NCBI GenBank assembly: GCA_002496485.1
Contig: DAJW01000057.1
Location: forward strand, 1-20,435
Direction of reading: 5' to 3'
DNA from: Euryarchaeota archaeon UBA36
GTDB lineage: Archaea > Thermoplasmatota > Poseidoniia > Poseidoniales > Thalassarchaeaceae
DNA length: 20,435 bases
Shown: in pieces, positions 1 through 8,179 of the stretch
How positions within the stretch are numbered: position 1 is the stretch's first letter
Layout: each line of letters begins with the position of its first letter
Program-made: the position numbers and the translations under genes
Notes under the pieces: generated by a model
Database searches by the model: none
Told to the model about the DNA's origin: nothing
What the model saw: only the letters and a program-made list of their open reading frames with translations

Positions 1-801
1 ATAGCCCTTTCTGCTGTTAGAAGAGTAGTGAAAATTAATCCTGAACATAATAGAGCATGGGATCTGGGTGGAGAATTATTAGTAGATCATCTTGGAATGC
101 TGGAGCATGCTTTAGAGTGGTGGGAAGAAAGAAGAAAGATTTCACCTAGAGAGGTCAAACCAATTATAGAGCAATTGTCTATTCTTATTCGTTTGGGTTA
201 CTATGATGCATGTGCTGATTTATTGGATGAATTATACAGTGATGAGATAGAAATTCCTGAAACCAATCGGATGATTTACAAAATCGAAAATGTAAGAAGG
301 ATGGTGGAAAGGGCCACAAGAAGTGAGCAAAATGATATATTCAGTCCTCAGAATCCCAAAGGAGAGCGTTGGGAAATCATTCATAGAATGAAGAAAAGGA
401 AACCTATGTCACAGACATTCTTCCTACTTACATTTGTAGCTCCTATAGTTTTTCTTTTGGGCTCAATATCTATGGCTTTTTTGGGAAATACTATTCTTGG
501 TCAAATAATTGTTTTCATATTGATAATATTTCTATATTTTACAATAAATAGACTTGCTATGGGAATGTTACACAAATTAAACAGGCATGCATTAGATTTG
601 GATAGAGCTTTAGATGTCGAGACTACTTCTGGAAAGATTTGTATTCCTGAAGATGTAAGAGGTTCTAAATTATACAATTCTGTTATCTCCACTAGATCAC
701 CAGCATTTAAGGAACGCATAGATGTAATCCATAGTTCAAATGAAAGAATCTCTTCAAAGTGGGAATTAGATATTCCGTTCGAGATTTCTGCTCCATTCTA
801 A
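1..801 (+). CDS. TPR-like protein with two membrane segments (5' partial)
   Basis: The reading frame is open from base 1, so the gene starts outside the window; an internal GTG at 28 is unlikely to be the true start. The visible 266 residues begin with helical TPR-like text (ALSAVRRVVKINPEHNRAW, then a segment around HALEWWEERRKISP), as in repeats that bind partner proteins. Two hydrophobic segments follow at about residues 139-161 and 165-184, separated by a short turn, forming a hairpin in the membrane. A hydrophilic tail of about 80 residues ends the protein. Both ends probably face the cytoplasm. No catalytic motif is visible and I cannot name the family. Its stop lies 3 nt from the stop of the convergent giant surface protein gene. 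A scaffold role is inference only. Confidence 0.75.
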   Translation: MALSAVRRVVKINPEHNRAWDLGGELLVDHLGMLEHALEWWEERRKISPREVKPIIEQLSILIRLGYYDACADLLDELYSDEIEIPETNRMIYKIENVRRMVERATRSEQNDIFSPQNPKGERWEIIHRMKKRKPMSQTFFLLTFVAPIVFLLGSISMAFLGNTILGQIIVFILIIFLYFTINRLAMGMLHKLNRHALDLDRALDVETTSGKICIPEDVRGSKLYNSVISTRSPAFKERIDVIHSSNERISSKWELDIPFEISAPF

Positions 802-804
802 CAA

Positions 805-3800
805 TTAACCGCCACTTCGTTTCTGCTGATCATAATATTGAGCATAGTATTGTTGTGCATATTGTCGAGCCATTTGTTCATCATACCCTTGGGCTACAAG
901 TTGTTGAACATATGCTTCAACTGGATCCATTTGTTCAACTCCACCAAATGTTTCAACGGAGTCTTGTTGATTGTTTCTTGATCTTCTATTTCTTAGTAAG
1001 AAGGTGATGACTACTACAAGTAGTAGAATTATTGTAGCTATTCCACCAATCATTATAGTGTTTAGTGTGCCACTTTCTTCTTCACAAGATTCTGGATTAT
1101 CTTCGCAGGGATCTAGAGCTCTTGGAAGGGTGTATAGATAAATTTCCTCTTCGACTGGAGTATGGCCAGCTTCGGTAATTCTAATGTATACGTTCCCTTC
1201 ACTACCATATTCTTCACCATAAACATACAGATGAGAAATATTAAGTGATAGGCTATAAGAATCTCCATCACAAAGGCCAGAAATAGAATTATATTTTCCT
1301 TCGTCTTTCTGTGTACTTTTTGTTCCGGGACCTTTGTCAAATATGGATTTGTCGTCCAATGCAACTTCTACTGTTACATCACATTCACTGGATATATCGT
1401 TGTCTCTTATTACTCCTGTTACATTGATAATATCAACAGAGTCTAACGCGTCAAACCTCTCACCATCTGCAGTGAAAAGATTATCTAATTCACTAACTAC
1501 TTCTTCGTCTCCAAAGTCTGATGAAACAACCTCGAAAAACATTCTATATGGTGGATCTGATGTGAATCTGAAATCTGAAGTATATAATTCAATCATTAAT
1601 GGGTTATTATTCGGAGTGACTGAATCGAATGTGTATGACCAGTTATATTCTGGAGAATTGATAATAAATTCTTGATCTGGCATTGCAGCTCCGGTAACTA
1701 GCCATCTATAAACTTGGATTCCAGTACCTATATCAGTACTTCCAGCTGCACTGAAGTATACAGTAGTAGTCTGAGAATTCTCATCTAGAGTCACTCTGTA
1801 AACAGAAGAGTCTGTCATTATAAATTCGTCAAGTTCATCATCATATGCAACTGGAGTTGGCTGAGTTCCAATCAATTCAATCAATTCAGAAGTAGTTTCG
1901 TCATTCATAATTTCAAATGTCGATGAAGGAGGGTCATTATCTGCTTTAACATCATTAGTGTATACTGAAATATTAGTAATTCTAGTATGACCTTCAGAGT
2001 CACTCAAGTAAAGCCAAATTCTCCACTCTGCATCAATCTTACAACCTAAATCTGCACTAATATCTTCAATGCAAAAAGTTGCAGTAACTGGGACTGAGTT
2101 AGATGGTTGATATATATGCCAATTGTCACCCCCTAGAGGTTCTCCATCCCACCCAGTAATTACAGATCCGTCTACTGATTCAATTACCCAATTAGCTGAA
2201 ATTATGGGTGCTAACTCTGAATCAATTTCAAAATTAAACTGTAGTGTCGCATTGCTCTTAATTGCTGTTCTTTCATATGCTAAAGAATTTGGGTCAATCG
2301 GTTGAATTCTGTCATCAATAGTCAAATCAAAGCCCTGTGAAGCAACTTCGAATCCTGATGGATATGGCGTTAATTGATATGCTAGCATGTTGGATAGTAA
2401 GGAAAAGTTGAGGCTGTCTCCATATGGTGTGGAAACTGTTGGATTTTCAACATCGATTGTGGTAACAATAATTCCACCATTACCTACGCTACAAACTGCT
2501 AGAACTGATTGATCGATGTTATCCTTATCACCAATCAAAGAATGGAAGGTTCCGCCACCGCTGATATATCCATTTTCTGAAGCTCCAGGGCTGGCATCCA
2601 TACATACCTTAGGCATATTATTATCTCCAACCTGAGTCGTATCTAGTCCGGATAATGCAACATGAGAGCCTGCATTGATTACAGAAAAGGCAGAAGTATC
2701 CAAATCTTTCATTATTGGGTGGAATGGGTCATTGAATGAAAGGTTTTGAGATTTTATTCTCTGATCGATTGTTAGATTGACTCGGTTCCTCATCGCAATA
2801 TCAAGATCAAAAGGAACGCCGATTCTTTCAGTGTCAGTAGAATCTTGATAATAATCTCTGTAGGGTCCTAAGTGTATTTGGAGAGTTCCATTTTCTCTCA
2901 TAAATGTTTCAAGAACTTCTATAGCCGTCAAATCAGAGTTATCTGGATTTTTAGTTCCTAATAACTCATAATAATCACCATATTCAACATTGTAATCGGT
3001 TTGCCATGGCAAGAGGACTTTCGAATATCCATCTAGCCATTGATTAGTAACATATTTATTCCAATCTGAGGTTTCGAATTGGGTATATGTCATGCCCATT
3101 GCATCTAAATCGCTCTTAACTCTTTGAAGGCGGTTCTGATCTGTTGGATTGGAAAGAATCGCAACATCTATTTTATCGTAAAAAGAGATTTCGAAAAATC
3201 TCTCATTTCCAGATTGTATCCATTCGAATTCATCGAATAGAATTGCTAAGAAGCTAATATTATACGTGTTATTATCTATCCAATTAGAATATGGAGATTC
3301 CCAATGTGCAACTGCTCTTTGGTGAGGATCTAGATCAAATGTTCCGTTATCTGATGACTGGTTGTAAACGATATTGCCGGATTCAATATGCTCTATGATC
3401 ATTCTGACATCATATGAACCTTCAATGACTCCATTAAGCAATGGGATAGTAAAATCATGAGAATCAAAGGTATTTGGGCTAGTTGGATAAACACATGCAT
3501 ATGTAATGTCAGATACACAATCTAAAATGTCTGGTTGAAGTAATGTTATATCCGCATTTGCAATACCAAAAAGTATTGTCGATTGATTGTTTGCTATACT
3601 AATCTCTGGTTTATCGAACCATTTAGAAGTATTATCTGAATTATCATAAAGAGTCATTAAGTCTATCTTATAAAGACCGTTGACGAAATTATGCTCCCCC
3701 ATTACAACAGTAGATTTCTCAGATGCATCTAGTCCTGATATTGTTTGAGTATATATTCCATCATCTTCGAAAGTATAGTCTTCGACTCTAATATTATCAA

Positions 3801-6800
3801 GCGCAAAACCTGCAAATCCTGCATTCCCATTGACGCTATCGTTATTAGATCTGAATCTCCATGTGAAAGTTACATCGGAACCTGCTAGAGAAGTGCATTC
3901 GTAAGTAAATGAATCTGGATTTGTAGTATTTACTAGATGGATGTGAGTCAAGTCAATTCTAGCAGTAGAAATCAATTCATCTGAATCAAACCACTGCGGC
4001 CATCCGTCCTGACCAACTCCACCGGAATGGTCTCCGGCGTATTCTACTTCCTCGAATAATCCATTCTGATCGAAATCTTCACAGTAATGATAGAAATTTC
4101 CACCTATGCTATTGTAGGCGAGTCTTAGTCCATTTTCATTCAAATCTGTCCAGCTTCCATATATTGTACCCTGATAAACATCACCACCTTTAGACCATGT
4201 AGCCTCTAAGTACGCGTAATCTCTGACAGTCTGTACATTACCGAATCTATCTGCAATATGATCTCCCTCAGCATAGTAGTCGAAACTCAGGAAAGTAAAG
4301 TCTGCACCTGAATCCTTAATCTCAATTGGCTCTAAAGACAAGGTCTCATTCCAATCATCTTCATATCCGGTTGAAGGGTGTCCTAGCCAGTATGCATAGT
4401 TTTTGAAGACACCAACATTCTGTGGGAGCATCTCATTAGATTCGAACGAATCATCTAATCTATCTCCATTTTCTTTTCCATCTTCATCATTATCATCATC
4501 CCATATTTTTCCTACTTGACCAGAGAAATCTTCAATAGCGATTAATTCTGGTTCTGCGTTATATATCTTAGCTTCTACGTCGAATTCTACTACAGTGTTA
4601 CCCCAATTTTGAACTCCTACTGTAATGGGCATAACACCTGAAGCATATAATTCTCCATTTTCTAAATCAATCCACGGTTCTTCAAACAGTCCGGGATCAT
4701 ATAGATTTTCGACGGTTAGTTGGAACTTAGTTTCATCGTTAGTGCCATCTGCATCCGATTGTCCGCCTAGATTAATATTAGATAATTCAGTCGATACATA
4801 ATATGTCGTATCATCAATAAAGTCTGCATTTAGACTTACTGTGATTGATTGGCCTGCAACTAGATCGATGCCTTGTTTTTGCTGGACATCTTCAGTAGGA
4901 TTGGGACCAAATTCTACATTTCTTTTCCTAATAGTGATATTATCTATAGCAAAACCGTCCATTTCAGAGTAGTCTGTTGAGCCTTCTGGGCCAGTTGTTC
5001 CTTCTAATCCCGTTCTGAATCGGAATCGTAAATCAATTACCTCTCCAGCATAAGGAGTTAAATCAATTGAATCTGCTTTTTGGTCCAGTCCACCCTCTTC
5101 AAAACAAATAGGAACTGGGTATCCGAATTGTAAGTATGGAATGAAGCATGAGTCGGGATCTCCACCGCCCTCCGTATAATTATTCCATAGAGTTGTGTGA
5201 TAATCTCCATAATCGTTGTCGTTGTAGTCATTATATTCAGGATCAGGAGCACTGGATATTCTCTCCTCTATTCTGTATTTTCTTTCGTTATCCCATCCAC
5301 CATATCGCCAAACTGTTTCCCATCCTGTTCCATCACTCCATGCTTCGATTGAGCATGAATCTTCGTAAAGCCATCTTTCAACAACATCATAAGGTTCAGC
5401 TAAGAATAATTCGAAGAATCCTACGCTGCAGATTGCATCCATATCTAAGAATGCTGCATCCGCTCCAGTGAGATCAATGTCATTCAATATTAGTGCCTCA
5501 TCCATGTGATTGTAGTATCCGGTTACATCAGTAGAATTGCCGTTAAAATCATAAGAATGTGTTACACCAGCCCAATAGTAACTAGAAGGATTAGAATCTG
5601 CTTCATGCTCCCAATAGCTAACTTCATACCAAGAAGAATTATCTTCTTCTGGATCTGTATCGCAAGAAGTTGTATTATTACCACCGCACTGGTAGTCGGT
5701 ATTATTGCGGTGAACAATGTCTCCTTCATCATAAGTCACACCAGATTCCCAGAATCTATCATCATCAATATGCCAGGACGATTCACCAGATTCATATTCA
5801 CCGGTGTATGAATGTTTAGTGATGTATGCTTCGTCGTCTAGATTTACATTGGGATTTGAGGATTCGAAATCATTTGAATAAACTATAGTATCTGTTCCAC
5901 CCAGTACTTCCTTAACATTAAGACTGACATCAAAATTCGCACCTGAAATAGGCATTAATCCTGTATTCTTGATAGTTACATTTACCCATCTATTACCTTC
6001 ACCGACAATATCTTCGAATGTTGCAGGATCCAAAATAGAAGGTTCAATAGACACTTTAGTAATTCCTAGGTCATAATTATCCAGTGCTAGAACAGAAAGA
6101 TAATCTCCTTGGCCAGCATATCCTTGAGTATCTAACCACATAGCATTATTTGAAAATCGATAAGTATAGTCTTCTTGGCCAATAACTACCTCTAATGCGC
6201 TATCAGGACCTCCTTGAAGCTGTCCAGGCATTGCCATTGTGGGCCTCCTTCCTACATCAAATGAAAGTGGAGATAAGTATCCATCAGAATCTGGATCCGC
6301 AAGAAGAATTTGTACGGTATTGACAGCTCTAAGATTCGGCCTTAACAAATAGGTCTGATTCTGTGCTGTAGATTCTTGAGTATCTAGTAATGTGAGAGAT
6401 GTGGGCACAAAGAAGTCTAATTCTCCATCATTATTTACATCGGCTATAGTCAATGACGCACCCAAATAATCTCCAAATGCGACATAATTCTGTGTGTTCC
6501 ATGTATTTCCATTTCTAGTAGCATAAGAAACATTTCCTGTAATACCGTCCACGGCTGCAATTAGATTTATTTGATTAATATCATCATCAGTTGTATCTGC
6601 AATATCGATTCCATAAAGTGGGAAGTTGTGTTCAGCATCCAATTTGAAGTCATGGAATGTTCCTGAAGCTGGAGTAAGTGGATTTGGGTATTGTTTTGTC
6701 AGACAATCTAATTCTAATACTGTTACATTATCATATGTCCCACTTGCATAACCTAGACTAGAGCTAAACGGTGGACTTCTTAGAAGCCAGATGTCTAAAT

Positions 6801-7638
6801 CTTCACATTCACCGGGCCTAATTATCGGTTCGCCCCCGCTAGTAGGATCAGGATTGGGTATTGTTTGGAGGGTTTCTCCCCAATTTCCTAAATTAATCGA
6901 GGTGTACAGTCCATTTGTCAGTGGTACGGGAATAGACTGTTGATTAGCTAATATAGAATAATCGGGACCTCTAAAAATTTGAATAAACTGATTTGTGAAT
7001 GTTGAATCTGTGGAAGAAAAAACTACATCTGCATTTCCATCGCCATCTATATCATCGACATCCCAAGCTTGAAGGTAAGGGTTAGTAATTGTGATGGGAT
7101 AGCCGTTTGGGATAATCCATTCATTGACTCTAGTGTCATCGCATTCTCCTTTTATCACTGTTAGATTAGCCGGACGAACAAAGGTTTCTCCGACGAATCT
7201 TACATTCTCTTGATAGTAAATCAGATCATTGATTCCATCGCCATCTACATCAGCAATTTCTACTTTGTTTCCATCTGCGACATCTCTAAATCCAGCTCTG
7301 AATGAATCATTGTTAGAAATCTGTATATCTTGTCTATCTCCAAACCCACCATCACCATCATTGTATAGAACACTAATGAAATGGCCAAATCCACTACCAG
7401 ATGCGATATCATTGTGTCCATCGCAATTCAAATCACCTATAGAAATATACAGCGGATCTCTCTGGACAGCATATTGAGTTGTATGAGAAGCTGTTGTAGT
7501 AGGAATCAATGCAAGTGTAATGGATGTTAACATCAAAAGGGTTAGAGAAATAGCCCTACTTTTTTTGTTTACGCTTTCTTTCGCAGCTTCAAGTCCATTC
7601 ATCATAGCTATTCGGAGTTTCCATCCTTTCTTATGCAT
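805..7638 (-). CDS. Giant secreted, C-terminally membrane-anchored FG-GAP surface protein (2277 aa)
   Basis: This is a predicted cell-surface protein. A long n-region and hydrophobic stretch (about residues 29-46) end in TTTA-S, suggesting signal cleavage near residue 50. Residues 60-490 form an FG-GAP/VCBS-type region with four calcium-type loops: DLNCDGHNDIA at 69, DVDGDGINDLI at 130, DIDGDGNADVV at 196 and DVNNDGELDFF at 400. Two copies of a CARDB-like plus jelly-roll unit follow (about 524-905 and 908-1288), ending FAIDNITI and FALDNIRV. Copy 1 contains a carbohydrate-binding-like insert (629-676). Residues 1488-1757 resemble a Rossmann/glutamine-amidotransferase-like fold, and 1770-2190 are Ig/PKD-like beta text. 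A membrane helix (2194-2215) is followed by a basic stop-transfer and a Q/Y-rich cytoplasmic tail. Many N-x-S/T sequons suggest glycosylation. No protease catalytic signature is evident. The ATG at 7638 is preceded by a TATA-like box at 7658-7667. Role inferred: adhesion, or glycan or particle binding. Confidence 0.9.
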   Translation of the reverse strand: MHKKGWKLRIAMMNGLEAAKESVNKKSRAISLTLLMLTSITLALIPTTTASHTTQYAVQRDPLYISIGDLNCDGHNDIASGSGFGHFISVLYNDGDGGFGDRQDIQISNNDSFRAGFRDVADGNKVEIADVDGDGINDLIYYQENVRFVGETFVRPANLTVIKGECDDTRVNEWIIPNGYPITITNPYLQAWDVDDIDGDGNADVVFSSTDSTFTNQFIQIFRGPDYSILANQQSIPVPLTNGLYTSINLGNWGETLQTIPNPDPTSGGEPIIRPGECEDLDIWLLRSPPFSSSLGYASGTYDNVTVLELDCLTKQYPNPLTPASGTFHDFKLDAEHNFPLYGIDIADTTDDDINQINLIAAVDGITGNVSYATRNGNTWNTQNYVAFGDYLGASLTIADVNNDGELDFFVPTSLTLLDTQESTAQNQTYLLRPNLRAVNTVQILLADPDSDGYLSPLSFDVGRRPTMAMPGQLQGGPDSALEVVIGQEDYTYRFSNNAMWLDTQGYAGQGDYLSVLALDNYDLGITKVSIEPSILDPATFEDIVGEGNRWVNVTIKNTGLMPISGANFDVSLNVKEVLGGTDTIVYSNDFESSNPNVNLDDEAYITKHSYTGEYESGESSWHIDDDRFWESGVTYDEGDIVHRNNTDYQCGGNNTTSCDTDPEEDNSSWYEVSYWEHEADSNPSSYYWAGVTHSYDFNGNSTDVTGYYNHMDEALILNDIDLTGADAAFLDMDAICSVGFFELFLAEPYDVVERWLYEDSCSIEAWSDGTGWETVWRYGGWDNERKYRIEERISSAPDPEYNDYNDNDYGDYHTTLWNNYTEGGGDPDSCFIPYLQFGYPVPICFEEGGLDQKADSIDLTPYAGEVIDLRFRFRTGLEGTTGPEGSTDYSEMDGFAIDNITIRKRNVEFGPNPTEDVQQKQGIDLVAGQSITVSLNADFIDDTTYYVSTELSNINLGGQSDADGTNDETKFQLTVENLYDPGLFEEPWIDLENGELYASGVMPITVGVQNWGNTVVEFDVEAKIYNAEPELIAIEDFSGQVGKIWDDDNDEDGKENGDRLDDSFESNEMLPQNVGVFKNYAYWLGHPSTGYEDDWNETLSLEPIEIKDSGADFTFLSFDYYAEGDHIADRFGNVQTVRDYAYLEATWSKGGDVYQGTIYGSWTDLNENGLRLAYNSIGGNFYHYCEDFDQNGLFEEVEYAGDHSGGVGQDGWPQWFDSDELISTARIDLTHIHLVNTTNPDSFTYECTSLAGSDVTFTWRFRSNNDSVNGNAGFAGFALDNIRVEDYTFEDDGIYTQTISGLDASEKSTVVMGEHNFVNGLYKIDLMTLYDNSDNTSKWFDKPEISIANNQSTILFGIANADITLLQPDILDCVSDITYACVYPTSPNTFDSHDFTIPLLNGVIEGSYDVRMIIEHIESGNIVYNQSSDNGTFDLDPHQRAVAHWESPYSNWIDNNTYNISFLAILFDEFEWIQSGNERFFEISFYDKIDVAILSNPTDQNRLQRVKSDLDAMGMTYTQFETSDWNKYVTNQWLDGYSKVLLPWQTDYNVEYGDYYELLGTKNPDNSDLTAIEVLETFMRENGTLQIHLGPYRDYYQDSTDTERIGVPFDLDIAMRNRVNLTIDQRIKSQNLSFNDPFHPIMKDLDTSAFSVINAGSHVALSGLDTTQVGDNNMPKVCMDASPGASENGYISGGGTFHSLIGDKDNIDQSVLAVCSVGNGGIIVTTIDVENPTVSTPYGDSLNFSLLSNMLAYQLTPYPSGFEVASQGFDLTIDDRIQPIDPNSLAYERTAIKSNATLQFNFEIDSELAPIISANWVIESVDGSVITGWDGEPLGGDNWHIYQPSNSVPVTATFCIEDISADLGCKIDAEWRIWLYLSDSEGHTRITNISVYTNDVKADNDPPSSTFEIMNDETTSELIELIGTQPTPVAYDDELDEFIMTDSSVYRVTLDENSQTTTVYFSAAGSTDIGTGIQVYRWLVTGAAMPDQEFIINSPEYNWSYTFDSVTPNNNPLMIELYTSDFRFTSDPPYRMFFEVVSSDFGDEEVVSELDNLFTADGERFDALDSVDIINVTGVIRDNDISSECDVTVEVALDDKSIFDKGPGTKSTQKDEGKYNSISGLCDGDSYSLSLNISHLYVYGEEYGSEGNVYIRITEAGHTPVEEEIYLYTLPRALDPCEDNPESCEEESGTLNTIMIGGIATIILLLVVVITFLLRNRRSRNNQQDSVETFGGVEQMDPVEAYVQQLVAQGYDEQMARQYAQQYYAQYYDQQKRSGG

Positions 7639-7657
7639 TACCTTGCGTTGATTTCTT

Positions 7658-7667
7658 GTATATTCAT
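7658..7667 (-). promoter_or_regulatory. Putative TATA-like box of the giant surface protein gene
   Basis: Read on the minus strand this is ATGAATATAC. It lies 20-29 nt upstream of the ATG at 7638, the spacing expected for an archaeal TATA box on a leaderless or nearly leaderless mRNA. It falls in the 76-nt gap after the 150-residue gene, so the giant gene may be transcribed separately from the aconitase operon. The only other signal before the ATG is a weak AAGGT. AT-rich DNA gives such matches by chance. Confidence 0.35.
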
Positions 7668-7714
7668 TGAATTATTGGATTAAAACCCCAAAAAACATCA
7701 AATTACATATATAG

Positions 7715-8167
7715 CTAACGAGATTCTAGCCAACTTGGATTGGGTGAGAATGCCACCTCAGCACCACCATAGACTTTGTCTATTCTACCCATCATCCAGA
7801 GTCTGTTTAGAAAAAGTTCCAAATCACTTCCTTCTCTATTCATTTTTTCTCCTATGATTAGTTCAATTTCTCCTAAAGAGGCTGAATCTTTGCCATGCTC
7901 TTTAATCATTAATGTCAACAACAACTGCAGCCAAGCTTCAGATTGTGGATCTCCTGAAAGATTATTTGAAAGTGGCTCTGGTGGCTCTGTTTCTTCAAAG
8001 AACTCAATCAATTCGCTTATTATCGGATCTGAAGTCTTGGCAATGCCCAATTCTTCTATTTTTCCTTCAATATCTAATTCGCCAACTTCTCTAACTACTG
8101 ATGGAATTTTGGTGGGATCGGGAGTTGGTCCCGGTAAAATTGGCTCAGAATCTTCATTTTCTTCCAA
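7715..8167 (-). CDS. Unknown small acidic protein downstream of aconitase (150 aa)
   Basis: I do not recognise the family. The N-terminal half is acidic and proline-rich (PILPGPTPDPTKIP near residue 9; EFFEETEPPEP near 54), probably flexible. The C-terminal half (about residues 76-150) looks helical and then beta-hairpin-like: AWLQLLLTLMIKEHG, then LELFLNRLWMMGRIDKVYGG. That order would fit a winged-helix fold, but this is inference. There is no signal peptide or membrane segment, so it should be cytoplasmic. The start codon is TTG at 8167; AAGGTGAT lies 3 nt upstream in the 12-nt gap after the aconitase stop, which decides the start. It is therefore probably co-translated with AcnA. An opposite-strand frame of similar length is a codon-bias shadow. 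Confidence 0.75.
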   Translation of the reverse strand: MEENEDSEPILPGPTPDPTKIPSVVREVGELDIEGKIEELGIAKTSDPIISELIEFFEETEPPEPLSNNLSGDPQSEAWLQLLLTLMIKEHGKDSASLGEIELIIGEKMNREGSDLELFLNRLWMMGRIDKVYGGAEVAFSPNPSWLESR

Positions 8168-8170
8168 ATT

Positions 8171-8178
8171 ATCACCTT
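8171..8178 (-). promoter_or_regulatory. Shine-Dalgarno site for the TTG-started 150-aa gene
   Basis: Read on the minus strand this is AAGGTGAT, complementary to the archaeal 16S 3' end, with 3 nt before the TTG at 8167. It sits wholly within the aconitase/150-aa intergenic gap and supports both the rare TTG start and operon translation. Confidence 0.65.
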
Positions 8179-8179
8179 T

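Noticed and set aside
801..805. Convergent stops separated by 3 nt as a regulatory overlap
   Set aside because: Tight convergent ends are common in compact archaeal genomes, and no hairpin or T-run here suggests a special function.
5148..5811. Two plus-strand frames of about 100 residues antisense to the giant protein
   Set aside because: Their composition is rich in Ile, His and Arg with no domain signal, typical of antisense to Asp/Asn/Tyr-rich coding. The minus frame is continuous through them.
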